DNA of 64,000 nucleotides from Ravibacter sp037191015 (GCA_037191015.1 JBBCKD010000015.1:1-64000); one strand, 5' to 3'; positions 9,789 through 18,054 are shown, numbered from the stretch's first letter. Notes: generated by a model not told the origin, from the letters alone. A program made the numbers and translations.

Positions 9789-9968
9789 TTAGTTAGCGGC
9801 AGGCGCTGCAGTAGTATCAGATGCAGTAGTGTCTGCAGCTGCAGGAACTTCAGGTTCAACTACTGTTTCAACTGTTTCTTCTACTACTTCTGTTTCAGTA
9901 GGTTTGCTTGTACAAGCTGCGAAAGAAACCATAGTGGCTACAAACGCGAATGCTAAGATCTTTTTCAT
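9789..9968 (-). CDS. Small acidic lipoprotein, 59 residues
   Basis: Start chosen at ATG 9966-9968 (MKKILAFAFVATMVSFAAC), because this begins a textbook lipoprotein signal peptide; an in-frame extension upstream would bury it. After the lipidated Cys19 the mature part is only about 40 residues. It is made of Thr, Glu, Val, Pro and Ala repeats (TETEVVEETVETVVEPEV, then Ala/Thr/Asp-rich) and has no folded domain. It has its own TTTG/TAACTTTG promoter (10002-10034) and an unusually strong terminator. This suggests an abundant short monocistronic mRNA, perhaps an envelope spacer or surface lipoprotein. Function unknown. Confidence 0.8.
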   Translation of the reverse strand: MKKILAFAFVATMVSFAACTSKPTETEVVEETVETVVEPEVPAAADTTASDTTAAPAAN

Positions 9969-10001
9969 TTTTTTATGGGCGTATTGTTTGAATTTGTGGG
10001 A

Positions 10002-10034
10002 CAAAGTTAAGGTAACTTTAAACCCCTTTCCAAA
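10002..10034 (-). promoter_or_regulatory. Bacteroidota-type promoter for the small lipoprotein gene
   Basis: On the minus strand, TTTG (complement of 10031-10034) and TAACTTTG (complement of 10002-10009) are separated by 21 bp. They match the TTTG/TAnnTTTG promoter of Bacteroidota, 33 nt upstream of the start codon. Confidence 0.65.
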
Positions 10035-10144
10035 TTTTTCGCGTTGTATTTTTTTTAGAACTTAAAATTTCCTTAGAAAGTTATATTCCGGCATTGTTTT
10101 GTTTTGCGGTGATTTTTTGCGACAGAGCAAAAGAGAATCCCGGA

Positions 10145-11221
10145 TTATATCTTGGCTAATTCCGCTATGAGCGCTTCTATTTGCCCGGTTGTCACGGCCG
10201 GGAAATTCGCAATCCGGATCTGGGAGGTTTTAAAGTCGCCATAGCCGCTGCCGACTGCCATGCCTTTTTCCCTGAGCCGCGCAATGATTTCTGAAGACGG
10301 CCTTTCCGTATTAAGAACGGCGACTGTCCGGGACCGGTGCCGGGGAGGAACAACAAAGGGGCTGAAGCCGGCGGTACTTTCTGCGAAGCGATACAGGAGC
10401 TCTGCTTTTTGCCCGGTTTCTTCCCTTATTTTATCGATCCCGTAAGCATTCATATCTTCCGCTATTTTCCCGAGAAGGTAAATCAGCATTACGTTCGGCG
10501 TAGCGGGAGTTTCATTGTTAAGTGCATTTTTCCAGAGAGCAGGCAGATCATGATGGGCGCCGATGCTGATTTTGCGCTGCTCCTTCAGCAGGAGGGCTTT
10601 TTCGAGGCATTGCCTGCCTACGATCCACACACCCAGGCCTGCAGGAAGGCCGAAAGCTTTTTGAACGGAAAAGAATGCCGTATCAATGATATTGTAGTCG
10701 AAATCGGGATACGGCGCCGATGAAACCATATCGACCGCGATCTGCCGCGAAGGATTTGCCTTTTTCAGACGATGAATATCTTCCGTTGTCATCTGCACGC
10801 CCGAACTCGTTTCATTGTGGGTAACGCATAGCAGCTCGGCCTCACCGGGTACCCGGATCTCGTCAAAATCGAAACCTTCTCCCAACGGCTTTTCATGCCG
10901 GGCAGGTTTTTTACCGGCACCCGAAGCATACTGGTAAAACTTTTTCGAAAAAGAACCGTTAACCAGGTGGAAACTGTGCTCTTCTACCGTGCTCAGGAGA
11001 ATTCTTTCCCATATTTCGGAAGCAGATCCCAAAAAGAGGATCGCGTGGGTATCCGGGACTTTCAGTAATGTGCGCAGCTGGCTTACCGTAAACGCATGCA
11101 GGTCGCGGTAAACCTGGCTGCGGTGAGAAACGGAACCCAGCTGGTTGTCCAGGAAAGTTCTGAGATGTCTTTCGAAAGTAGGGTAAAGCTGGGCCGGGCC
11201 GGGGGTGAAAAATGTAATCAT
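10145..11221 (-). CDS. Class V aminotransferase, probable phosphoserine aminotransferase (SerC role)
   Basis: 358 residues from ATG 11219-11221, which overlaps the TGA of the upstream serB-serA fusion by one base (TGATG), so translation is probably coupled. The family is the fold-type I PLP class V aminotransferases: an N-terminal FTPGPAQLYP, a substrate/PLP region HNETSSGVQ, and the Schiff-base Lys in FFSVQKAFGLPAGLGVW. In serine synthesis this enzyme would convert 3-phosphohydroxypyruvate and glutamate to phosphoserine. The sequence is closer to the short alanine-glyoxylate/SerC-like group than to classical E. coli SerC, so the phosphoserine role rests mainly on the operon with the dehydrogenase-phosphatase fusion. 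Cytosolic. Confidence 0.85.
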   Translation of the reverse strand: MITFFTPGPAQLYPTFERHLRTFLDNQLGSVSHRSQVYRDLHAFTVSQLRTLLKVPDTHAILFLGSASEIWERILLSTVEEHSFHLVNGSFSKKFYQYASGAGKKPARHEKPLGEGFDFDEIRVPGEAELLCVTHNETSSGVQMTTEDIHRLKKANPSRQIAVDMVSSAPYPDFDYNIIDTAFFSVQKAFGLPAGLGVWIVGRQCLEKALLLKEQRKISIGAHHDLPALWKNALNNETPATPNVMLIYLLGKIAEDMNAYGIDKIREETGQKAELLYRFAESTAGFSPFVVPPRHRSRTVAVLNTERPSSEIIARLREKGMAVGSGYGDFKTSQIRIANFPAVTTGQIEALIAELAKI

Positions 11222-13128
11222 CAATATAACATTCTGAAACGGATCGTCCCGTCGATTGCTTTTACTTCCTGGATGAATTCACGGTTATAGCCCTTGGCAA
11301 TATCCACAATCACGTAGCCGACCGTTTCATTGGTCTTCAGGTACTGGCCGGTAATGTTGATCTGGTTTTTCCCGAAAATACTGTTCAGCTTAGCCAGTAC
11401 GCCCGGTACGTTGGCATGGATATGAAGAATACGATGCGAGTCTTTGAGCTTGGGCAGCTGTACTTCGGGGAAATTAACGCTTCCGTAGGTGCTGCCGTTA
11501 TTCATATATTCCAGAAGCTTCGCCGGTACAAAGTTACCTATGTTTTCCTGGGCCTCGAGGGTGCTTCCGCCCACGTGCGGGGTCAGGATGACGTTGGTAA
11601 GCCCCTGCAGCTCGCTGACGAAGGGCTCGTTGTTGGTTTTGGGCTCCTGCGGGAACACATCGATCCCGGCTCCGGCAATTTTCCCGCTTCTCACGGCTTC
11701 GGCAAGAGCAGGTATATCAACGACGTGCCCCCTGGAAAGATTGAGGAATATAACCCCTTCTTTCATCAGGTCGAATTCGCGCTTCCCGATCATACCGGCA
11801 TTGGTTTTTCTGCCGTCTACATGGAGGCTGATCACATCGGATATGGCCAGGAGCTCGTCGAGGGTGTTGACTTTCTTTGCATTTCCCAACGCCAGCTTTT
11901 CGACCGCGTCATAGAAATAAACTTCCATACCCATCGCTTCGGCGACTACCGAAAGCTGCGTGCCTATGCTCCCGTATCCAACCAGTCCCAGCTTTTTACC
12001 CCTTATTTCGTAGCTGCCGATGGCAGACTTGTCCCATTCTCCACGGTGCATCTTGTTGCTTTTGGTTACGGCATTCCTGACAAGCAGGATGATTTCGCCG
12101 ATAGCCAGCTCAACGACGGAGCGCGTGTTGGAATAGGGCGCATTGAAAACCGGGATCCCTTTTTCGGTTGCAGCTTCGAGGTCGATCTGGTTGGTACCGA
12201 TGCAAAAGGCGCCTATGGCCATCAGCCTGTTGGCGTTTTCGAGTACCTTACGTGTTATAATGGTTTTGGAACGTATACCGATAATTGCTACGTCTTTTAT
12301 CTTTTCGCAGAGTTCGGCTTCGTCGAGCGCACCTTTTAAAAACTCTACCTGGAAGCCGTCTCTTTCAAATGCTGCAACCGCTGCAGGATGGACATTTTCA
12401 AGGAGCAGCACCTTCAGGAGGCTGGTTGGGTAAGACTGGCTCCGGTCGAGCTTGTTGTGGAAGAGAAATTCATCCAGTGATCCGGCTATGTAGTCGGCGG
12501 CCGCAACGACCTTTTCCCGCCTGACATTTTCGGTAAAAGCATAAAACCTGCTTGCAAGCCCGGATTTGCGCAGCTCGTAATCGGTATACCCGTCGCCTAT
12601 CGCATATATTTCTCCTTCCAGCTGCAGCGCTTCGAGGGCTTTTATCTTTCCGCCGTCGGAGGCCAGAGGGTTGGTTTCGTCAATTCCTGTGATATTACCT
12701 TCGTCATCAAACCGGAATTCATTGGCAAAGACGTGTTCAGGGAGAATGCCAAGCCCGGAAACAACCGGGACGATAAACTCTTTGAACCCGCTGGAAACAA
12801 TGTAAATCCTGTCCGCGTTATCGCTTAGGAACTGCTTATTCCGCAGGAAGGAGTTGGATATCTTCGAGCGCAGGTACTCGACAAGCTGCGCGATATGCCG
12901 TTTATTAGCCGACAACAGTTCAATTCTTCTTTTCAGCCCTTCCGAAAACGAGATTTCCCCGTTCATTCCCATATCCGTTAATTCCCGGATTTGTGCAACT
13001 ATGGAATCTCGGTTGGGGTGTCCGGCGAGCGCCAGTGAGGCCAGCTCGTCTAACCCCTCGACCTTGGTAAAAGTACTGTCAAAGTCTATGACGTAAAGGA
13101 CGGGATAATTAACTGTTGCTGTTGACAT
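11221..13128 (-). CDS. serA: Fusion of phosphoserine phosphatase (SerB-type HAD) and D-3-phosphoglycerate dehydrogenase (SerA)
   Basis: 635 residues from ATG 13126-13128. Residues about 1-220 are a HAD-IB phosphatase: DFDSTF (nucleophile Asp), VSSGF (motif II), the Lys in DGGKIKAL, and GDGYTD (metal-binding acids). Residues about 235-635 are a 3-phosphoglycerate dehydrogenase: NTRSVVELAIGE, NAD-binding VGYGSIGTQL, catalytic Arg/Glu/His in LSRGHVVD, FPQEP and LTPHVGGST, and a C-terminal ACT-type domain (HANVPGVLAKLNS). One polypeptide could therefore catalyse the first and last steps of serine synthesis, and the gene overlapping its 3' end supplies the middle step. The ACT domain suggests allosteric control by serine. 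All motifs are intact. Confidence 0.93.
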   Translation of the reverse strand: MSTATVNYPVLYVIDFDSTFTKVEGLDELASLALAGHPNRDSIVAQIRELTDMGMNGEISFSEGLKRRIELLSANKRHIAQLVEYLRSKISNSFLRNKQFLSDNADRIYIVSSGFKEFIVPVVSGLGILPEHVFANEFRFDDEGNITGIDETNPLASDGGKIKALEALQLEGEIYAIGDGYTDYELRKSGLASRFYAFTENVRREKVVAAADYIAGSLDEFLFHNKLDRSQSYPTSLLKVLLLENVHPAAVAAFERDGFQVEFLKGALDEAELCEKIKDVAIIGIRSKTIITRKVLENANRLMAIGAFCIGTNQIDLEAATEKGIPVFNAPYSNTRSVVELAIGEIILLVRNAVTKSNKMHRGEWDKSAIGSYEIRGKKLGLVGYGSIGTQLSVVAEAMGMEVYFYDAVEKLALGNAKKVNTLDELLAISDVISLHVDGRKTNAGMIGKREFDLMKEGVIFLNLSRGHVVDIPALAEAVRSGKIAGAGIDVFPQEPKTNNEPFVSELQGLTNVILTPHVGGSTLEAQENIGNFVPAKLLEYMNNGSTYGSVNFPEVQLPKLKDSHRILHIHANVPGVLAKLNSIFGKNQINITGQYLKTNETVGYVIVDIAKGYNREFIQEVKAIDGTIRFRMLY

Positions 13129-13246
13129 AAACGATTTGTGAAATTTTTGCAAAATTAAGAATCAAATACAGAACCTGCACTAATAAATATACGACAAGCT
13201 CAATATATGGATTAACCCAAATAATATCTTGTAATAATTATATTCT

Positions 13247-14059
13247 CTATATGAAAGCATAGAGGCTCGCCGCCATGAGGAACATGCCGGCTATCATACC
13301 CCATATAGCGATATGATGCTCGCCGAATTTTTCAGCGGTAGGAAGCAGCTCGTCGAGCGATATGAAGATCATAATGCCCGCTACCGATGCCAGGACTACG
13401 CCGTTGATCGTAACCGACCAGTAGGGTATCAGGAACAGGTAAGCGATCAGCGCGCCTACGGGTTCGGCGAGGCCGGACGAAAACGAATACCAGAAGGCTT
13501 TTGATTTACTCCCGGTGGAATGGAATATGGGGACCGCGACGGCTATGCCTTCCGGAATGTTGTGAATGGCTATGGCAATAGCGATCGGTATGGCGACTTC
13601 CATGCTCACCAATGCGGAAGTGAAGGTAGCAATACCTTCGGGAAAGTTGTGGATCGCTATCGAAAGAGCGACCATTACCCCCACGCGTTTAAGCTTTACC
13701 TTCTTATGCATGTCCTCGACTCCCTGCACTTCGTGCGGGTTGGCCTGCTTGGGTACCAGCAAATCGATAAGCGCGATAAGCGCTATCCCCGAAAAAAAGG
13801 CGATCAGCAGGTAGAGCGTACCCTGCTTTTCTCCCCATGCGCCGGTGAGCTCCCTGAGTGCCTCGGGAAGCAGTTCCATAAATGAGACATAAAGCATTAC
13901 CCCCGCCGAAAAACCAAGCGATACACAAAGGAATTTTGTGTTGGTACGTTTGGCGAGCAGAGCGATCGCGCTCCCGATCCCTGTGGATATCCCCGCCAGG
14001 AGGGTGAGTAAAAAAGCTGTAGTGATGTGAGCTTCCAAACCGGTATTCGAACGTAACAA
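13247..14059 (-). CDS. zupT: ZIP family divalent metal transporter (ZupT-like)
   Basis: About 270 residues with eight membrane helices. The two ZIP metal-binding helices carry HNFPEG and HNIPEG, the signature of the ZupT/GufA branch, which imports Zn, Fe, Mn or Co. The start is uncertain: the frame begins shortly after a TAA, with TTG at 14057-14059 or TTG at 14036-14038 (EAHITTAF) as candidates and no ATG. A His-rich cytoplasmic loop is not pronounced; the loop near residue 110 holds QANPHEVQGVEDMHKK. A Bacteroidota promoter lies at 14082-14111, and a palindromic DtxR/MntR-like box at 14118-14133 just upstream suggests metal-dependent control. Confidence 0.9.
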   Translation of the reverse strand: MLRSNTGLEAHITTAFLLTLLAGISTGIGSAIALLAKRTNTKFLCVSLGFSAGVMLYVSFMELLPEALRELTGAWGEKQGTLYLLIAFFSGIALIALIDLLVPKQANPHEVQGVEDMHKKVKLKRVGVMVALSIAIHNFPEGIATFTSALVSMEVAIPIAIAIAIHNIPEGIAVAVPIFHSTGSKSKAFWYSFSSGLAEPVGALIAYLFLIPYWSVTINGVVLASVAGIMIFISLDELLPTAEKFGEHHIAIWGMIAGMFLMAASLYAFI

Positions 14060-14081
14060 GCGTTATACATGGTTGACGTCA

Positions 14082-14111
14082 CAAAAATAATACAATTTAG
14101 GGTATTTCAAA
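14082..14111 (-). promoter_or_regulatory. Probable promoter of the ZIP transporter gene
   Basis: On the minus strand, TTTG (complement of 14108-14111), an 18-bp spacer, then TATTTTTG (complement of 14082-14089). It fits the TAnnTTTG consensus and lies about 23 nt upstream of the most distal start codon. Confidence 0.5.
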
Positions 14112-14117
14112 AATATA

Positions 14118-14133
14118 TTTAGATTAGCCTAAA
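14118..14133. promoter_or_regulatory. DtxR/MntR-like metalloregulator box upstream of the ZIP transporter
   Basis: The imperfect palindrome TTTAGATTAGCCTAAA has TTTAG/CTAAA arms. It resembles IdeR/DtxR and MntR operators (TTAGGTTAGCCTAA type). It sits 7 bp upstream of the -33 element of the ZIP transporter promoter. Regulator identity is inferred from sequence and the neighbouring metal-transport gene only. Confidence 0.5.
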
Positions 14134-14137
14134 AATA

Positions 14138-14253
14138 GTTGAAAATTGAAAGTTGAAAATTGAAAGTTGAGAATGGAAAGTTGAGAATGGAAAATGAAGA
14201 GTTGAAAGCGAGAGAACTTTCAACTCTCAACTTTCAACTCTCCACTCTTTTCA
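14138..14253. repeat. Intergenic heptamer-rich inverted repeat at the 3' end of the M28 gene
   Basis: The left half is built of gttgaaa/attgaaa units (14138-14207) and the right half of ttcaact units (14218-14253), so the two halves can pair into a long hairpin. The right end runs into the stop codon of the M28 gene. A related element lies at 62061-62147, again ending at a stop codon, and the two share an identical 20-mer (14228-14247 and 62127-62146). Confidence 0.7.
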
Positions 14254-15750
14254 ACGTCCGTAGAGTTCCTTTGAAGCCTGCTCATATTTGTCTCCGGCCT
14301 CCCATTTCGGAGGAACGGCGAGGTTGGCAATGAGCCGGGCTGCCAGCGCATATGCCTGGCTATACCGGAGCAGGTAGTCATAATCGATCGTTTCGGGGTT
14401 GTCGATAGCCTGATGGTAATACTTCATGATCTCGGTATCGAAATCCCTGAAACCTGCTGAAAAGGTCGGCGCAGGTATTCCTTTCGAGGCGAAATTGACA
14501 TTGTCCGAACGGTCAAACAGGTTTTGCTCTTCCGCGGGGTCTCCCACCACGCCCAGTCCAAAGGCTTTGGCTGCCTCTTCAATTTGCTTCGAAGCCCCTG
14601 TCCGCCTGAGCCCGATGACCGCCAGCACGCTTGTGTCGTTGTACCCGGCGCCGTCGGAATTCAGGTTAAAGATGCATTTGTTGAGCGGCAGCAGGGGATG
14701 TTCCGCATAGTAACGGCTGCCGAGGAGGCCGAGCTCTTCTCCTGTAAAAGCCACAAAGAGGACCGATCGCTTCGGCTTCGATTCTGCCAGCGATTTTGCG
14801 GCAGCGAGCATCCCGGTCACCCCGAAGGCGTTGTCCCTGGCGCCGTTGAAGATGCTGTCTTCGGGGGTATAAGGCTGCCCTCCCTGGGCTCCGACGCCGA
14901 CATGGTCGTAGTGGGCCGACAGGAGAATGTACTGGTCTTTGAGCTGAGGGTCCGAGCCCTCTATATAACCGGCCACATTATAGCTGAGCACCTGCCGTAT
15001 GCTTCTTCCTTCGTTAGAGATGGTAACCTGCTGCGCGTCCCTAAGCGCCCTCGTTACCCTGGCTTCCTTCCCGTTTGCCCAGAAATGGGGGAGCGGCGAG
15101 GGGGCGGCGTTTTCGGGCGATATGCCGAGCCGTTCTCCCGACATGAACCTGGCAATGAAATTCCATGGTGTGGAAGCATTATAAAGCTCTATCAACGCAA
15201 CGGCTCCTTTTTCGGCGGCAAGCTTCCTTTTCTGCCCGGCCGTCGCAATGCTCTCTCTCGGGGACTGAGACTCGGGCAGCCCGCTTTGGACGACCACAAT
15301 CTTACCCTTTACATCTAGGCCTTTATAGTCGTCCCATTCTTTGGAGGCGTCTTCCAGGCCGTATCCTGCATAAACAACGGGTGCTGTAATTTCTGTTTTT
15401 TCGCCTGAGAGCAGGATCCAGTCTTTTTCGTGCTCAAGACTTTCGGTTCCTGCAGTAAGAGCGCCTTTTTTCTCAGCCTGGGTTTTCTCGAACCAGACGG
15501 GCTGGTAGTAGTCTTTTTGCCCGGGTACGGGGGGCAGACCGTATCTTCTGAATTGTTCGGCGATGTAGCGCGCGGCGACGCGATTGCCCTGCTCGCCGGT
15601 ACGCCTGCCTTCCAGCTCATCGGAAGCGAGGATGCGCATATGGGCTTCCAACTCTTCTTTTTTCAGGCTGTGTTCCGGTTCCGGCTGAGCGTTTAAAACG
15701 GGAGACAAGTTTACCAGAACTACTGTTAAAACCGAAATCAGGCGTTTCAT
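14251..15750 (-). CDS. Secreted M28 family zinc aminopeptidase
   Basis: 499 residues from ATG 15748-15750, with a signal peptide (MKRLISVLTVVLVNLSPVLNAQ). A PA-type insert domain lies around residues 100-230. The M28 catalytic core follows with its ligands in order: His in SAHYDHVG, bridging Asp in NGARDNAFG, catalytic Glu pair in GEELGLLG, Asp in LNSDGAG, and a late His in KYYHQAIDN. It is therefore probably an active two-zinc exopeptidase in the periplasm or outside the cell, cutting N-terminal amino acids from peptides. Single gene. The long inverted repeat at 14138-14253 overlaps its stop codon and probably acts as terminator. Confidence 0.9.
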   Translation of the reverse strand: MKRLISVLTVVLVNLSPVLNAQPEPEHSLKKEELEAHMRILASDELEGRRTGEQGNRVAARYIAEQFRRYGLPPVPGQKDYYQPVWFEKTQAEKKGALTAGTESLEHEKDWILLSGEKTEITAPVVYAGYGLEDASKEWDDYKGLDVKGKIVVVQSGLPESQSPRESIATAGQKRKLAAEKGAVALIELYNASTPWNFIARFMSGERLGISPENAAPSPLPHFWANGKEARVTRALRDAQQVTISNEGRSIRQVLSYNVAGYIEGSDPQLKDQYILLSAHYDHVGVGAQGGQPYTPEDSIFNGARDNAFGVTGMLAAAKSLAESKPKRSVLFVAFTGEELGLLGSRYYAEHPLLPLNKCIFNLNSDGAGYNDTSVLAVIGLRRTGASKQIEEAAKAFGLGVVGDPAEEQNLFDRSDNVNFASKGIPAPTFSAGFRDFDTEIMKYYHQAIDNPETIDYDYLLRYSQAYALAARLIANLAVPPKWEAGDKYEQASKELYGR

Positions 15751-15887
15751 CTGGATAAAATTAATGTGATGATATGATAATTAGACAATGAGATGATGAA
15801 AAATAGGCTGGATAAACCTACTCAATAAATCTGATATTTTGATGCGGGGCCCGGGTAAGAAGGAGAATTTGAGGTTTCAGGCAGCGG

Positions 15888-15918
15888 TTTGAAAAGATAA
15901 CGGCTTGCTGTATATTTG
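15888..15918 (+). promoter_or_regulatory. Consensus Bacteroidota promoter for the secreted hydrolase operon
   Basis: TTTG at 15888-15891, a 19-bp spacer, and TATATTTG at 15911-15918, matching TTTG-N19-TAnnTTTG. The hydrolase ATG begins 18 nt after the -7 element, giving a very short leader. Confidence 0.75.
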
Positions 15919-15935
15919 GTTACTATTATCGGTTT

Positions 15936-17117
15936 ATGAGCAAAATTATTTACTTGTCGCTGGTTCTTTTCCTGTTTTCCGGATGTGAAAAAGAAGCTGC
16001 TTTCATACCTGCAGAACGCGGCGAATTGCTGGAGTCTTCGCTGAACGGCTCCCTGGATGCAGATGAAATAGAAAAACGTATCACCGAGCTGGACCCGGAA
16101 GAAGTGGTAAAGTATGGCGTCCGGTTTTATAGCCTGACGTACCGTACGGAATATCAGGGTAAGCCTATCAATTCTACGGGATTGCTTATTATCCCGGAGG
16201 GCGTCACCGAGGCGCGCCTGCTTATGTACTGTCATGGTACCGAGATCCCTTCCAGGCTGCTGGGGTCGGAAAATATAGCCCCGTCGCTTTACAAAGGAAG
16301 CACCGATACGCATCGCGATGTGCGTAACATGGGGCTTGGATGGGCCTCTGCCGGTTATGTCGTATTCCTTCCCGATTACATAGGTTTCGGCCTCACTGCA
16401 GACAAGGATCACCCTTATATCTACTTCCCCGAGCTTTTCAAAGCGAATATAGACGGGTTGCTCGCTGCTAAATCTTTCTTACTTTCCCGGACGGACCTGG
16501 CTTACGATCAGAACCTTTTTATAACGGGTTGGTCGCAGGGGGGAGGGGCCTGTCTGTCTGCGCACAAGTATATCCAGGAGCGGTACGGGGACGAGTTTCG
16601 TGTCTTAGCCAGTTCCAGCCTGGCCGGATTGAGCAATGTGATGTGGTATGTGAGTCAGTTTATCAGGAGCAGGGGCTCCAATAAGCTTGCCCTGCCGATT
16701 TTATCGTGGGGAGTTTATGCAATCAACAAATTTTCCAGTCTCCGGCGGCCTACCGACCAGCTTTATTCTTATCCGGTTTATGATGAAATGTCGTCCCTCA
16801 TAGTTCCTTCACTCAATCCCGAACGCGTCTTTAACCATCTTTTCATGGCCGGCGTCATAACGGGTTCGGATACAGAAGTAATGAGCATACTCGAAGATAA
16901 TTCTTACAACAAAGGCTGGAAACCCGAAGGAAAGGTATTTCTGCATCACGGAGACGCCGACGACCTTGTTCCGATTGCCGTCTCGCAGACGGTTTTGGAA
17001 GGATTGAAGAACGAGGGAGGAGATGTAACGCTTTACCGTTATGAAGGCGGGAAGCATGATACGGAGCTGGGGAACTTTATCAAAAATACGCTCGCTGACT
17101 TCAACCTGTTGAAATGA
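15936..17117 (+). CDS. Lipoprotein alpha/beta hydrolase (secretory-lipase-like)
   Basis: 393 residues from ATG 15936, with a lipoprotein signal (MSKIIYLSLVLFLFSGC, lipidated Cys17). The alpha/beta hydrolase core has the nucleophile elbow GWSQGGGACL (Ser about residue 203), an acid region near HHGDADDLVP and a terminal His in YEGGKHDTELG, giving a complete Ser-Asp-His set. The early segment YRTEYQGKPINSTGLLIIPEG and the overall size resemble LIP-type secretory lipases and related esterases. The substrate is unknown. The stop codon overlaps the start of the PorP/SprF-like gene (ATGA), so the two are translated together. A consensus promoter precedes it. Confidence 0.85.
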   Translation: MSKIIYLSLVLFLFSGCEKEAAFIPAERGELLESSLNGSLDADEIEKRITELDPEEVVKYGVRFYSLTYRTEYQGKPINSTGLLIIPEGVTEARLLMYCHGTEIPSRLLGSENIAPSLYKGSTDTHRDVRNMGLGWASAGYVVFLPDYIGFGLTADKDHPYIYFPELFKANIDGLLAAKSFLLSRTDLAYDQNLFITGWSQGGGACLSAHKYIQERYGDEFRVLASSSLAGLSNVMWYVSQFIRSRGSNKLALPILSWGVYAINKFSSLRRPTDQLYSYPVYDEMSSLIVPSLNPERVFNHLFMAGVITGSDTEVMSILEDNSYNKGWKPEGKVFLHHGDADDLVPIAVSQTVLEGLKNEGGDVTLYRYEGGKHDTELGNFIKNTLADFNLLK

Positions 17118-17971
17118 GAAATTCTTTACGGGCGCTTTTCCTGGTTATGGCGGCTGTGCCTTCTTATGCGCAGCACTACCTGAGTCCCTCGTTGTACAAC
17201 AGGGATATGAACTATTTCAACCCGGCTTCACTTCCGATCGACAGCACTTCCGACTACTATGTGTCTGTATTGGGAAAGAGAAAGTTTGTAGCGAATGACA
17301 AGGAGATCTGGGACAAGCCCGTGACTTTACTGGCCAATTTTATAGGGAGGACCTCCAACCCGAAAGGCCTCTTTTCGGTGGCATACCTCAATGATCGGTA
17401 CTCCTATTTTTCCCGGAATGGAATTTATGGCGGGTATATCCGCGAAATACCTCTCGGCAGAGCCAGCTTGAGCCTGAGCGCCAGAGGGGTCGTAAACGTC
17501 GACAGGGTTCGCTGGGACGATCTCGGATTTCCTGTTTCTGAAGAAGGGACTTCCGTACGTTTTACCCCCGACCTGGATTTCGGGGCGGAATTCAGAGCAG
17601 GTGGCTTTTCGTTGGGAACGGCTGTTCACAATATGCTGGAAGGGAAAGTTACGATCCGGGAAGCAGATGCAATAAGAAATATACGGGCCTTTGTGTTTCA
17701 CAGCGCCTATCGTTTTGGTATCGGTAAACAGGTAAAGGTATCGCCTTATGTGCTGGCACGCCTGAAACGGAATATACTTTTGGATGCAGGGCTGTCTGCA
17801 TCGCTCTTCAACAGGGTGAGCCTTTCCTACACGCTCAGGGTAAACGAGCTCAGGGGGATTTATGCAGTGGAAGCGCGAATCATGAGAAAACTATTCGTCG
17901 GAATAGCCATCGACCGCTCCCCGTTGTACCCCGACCATAACGGAGACCTGCTGCTCCGGTACCAGTTTTAA
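17114..17971 (+). CDS. PorP/SprF-family outer membrane protein
   Basis: 285 residues from ATG 17114, overlapping the hydrolase stop by 4 nt. A signal peptide ends at AVPSYAQ and is followed by HYLSPSLYNRDMNYFNPAS. This matches the PorP/SprF opening, where the mature protein starts with a short Q-H/D-x-x-x-S-Q-Y-like strand and a conserved NPA. The rest is a small predicted beta-barrel ending in GDLLLRYQF, with a C-terminal aromatic as in outer membrane proteins. Family members help T9SS export or anchor specific partners such as SprB. Coupling to a surface lipoprotein hydrolase suggests a partner role, which is inference. Confidence 0.8.
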   Translation: MRNSLRALFLVMAAVPSYAQHYLSPSLYNRDMNYFNPASLPIDSTSDYYVSVLGKRKFVANDKEIWDKPVTLLANFIGRTSNPKGLFSVAYLNDRYSYFSRNGIYGGYIREIPLGRASLSLSARGVVNVDRVRWDDLGFPVSEEGTSVRFTPDLDFGAEFRAGGFSLGTAVHNMLEGKVTIREADAIRNIRAFVFHSAYRFGIGKQVKVSPYVLARLKRNILLDAGLSASLFNRVSLSYTLRVNELRGIYAVEARIMRKLFVGIAIDRSPLYPDHNGDLLLRYQF

Positions 17972-17975
17972 GATG

Positions 17976-18027
17976 ACAGGTCCCGCCCGGAGAGCACCTG
18001 CTTTACGGGTGGGGGGCGGGAACCTGT
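17976..18027. terminator. Bidirectional terminator between convergent genes
   Basis: A near-perfect inverted repeat (acaggtcccgccc at 17976-17988, gggcgggaacctgt at 18014-18027) with one bulge sits between the convergent PorP/SprF-like and PepSY-like genes. It lacks a clear T-run, so confidence is moderate. Confidence 0.5.
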
Positions 18028-18054
18028 TCAGGGAGGATAGGTCGGCTGTTTTGT

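Noticed and set aside
11416..12339. 307-codon open frame on the plus strand
   Set aside because: It is antisense to the dehydrogenase half of the serB-serA fusion, where NAD-binding and catalytic motifs are intact.
14138..14253. Coding potential of the heptamer repeat
   Set aside because: Repetitive low-complexity frames only; the inverted symmetry explains the sequence better.
15822..16412. 196-codon open frame on the minus strand
   Set aside because: It lies antisense over the start of the lipoprotein hydrolase, which has a signal peptide, a catalytic triad and a consensus promoter; the antisense product has no domain-like pattern.
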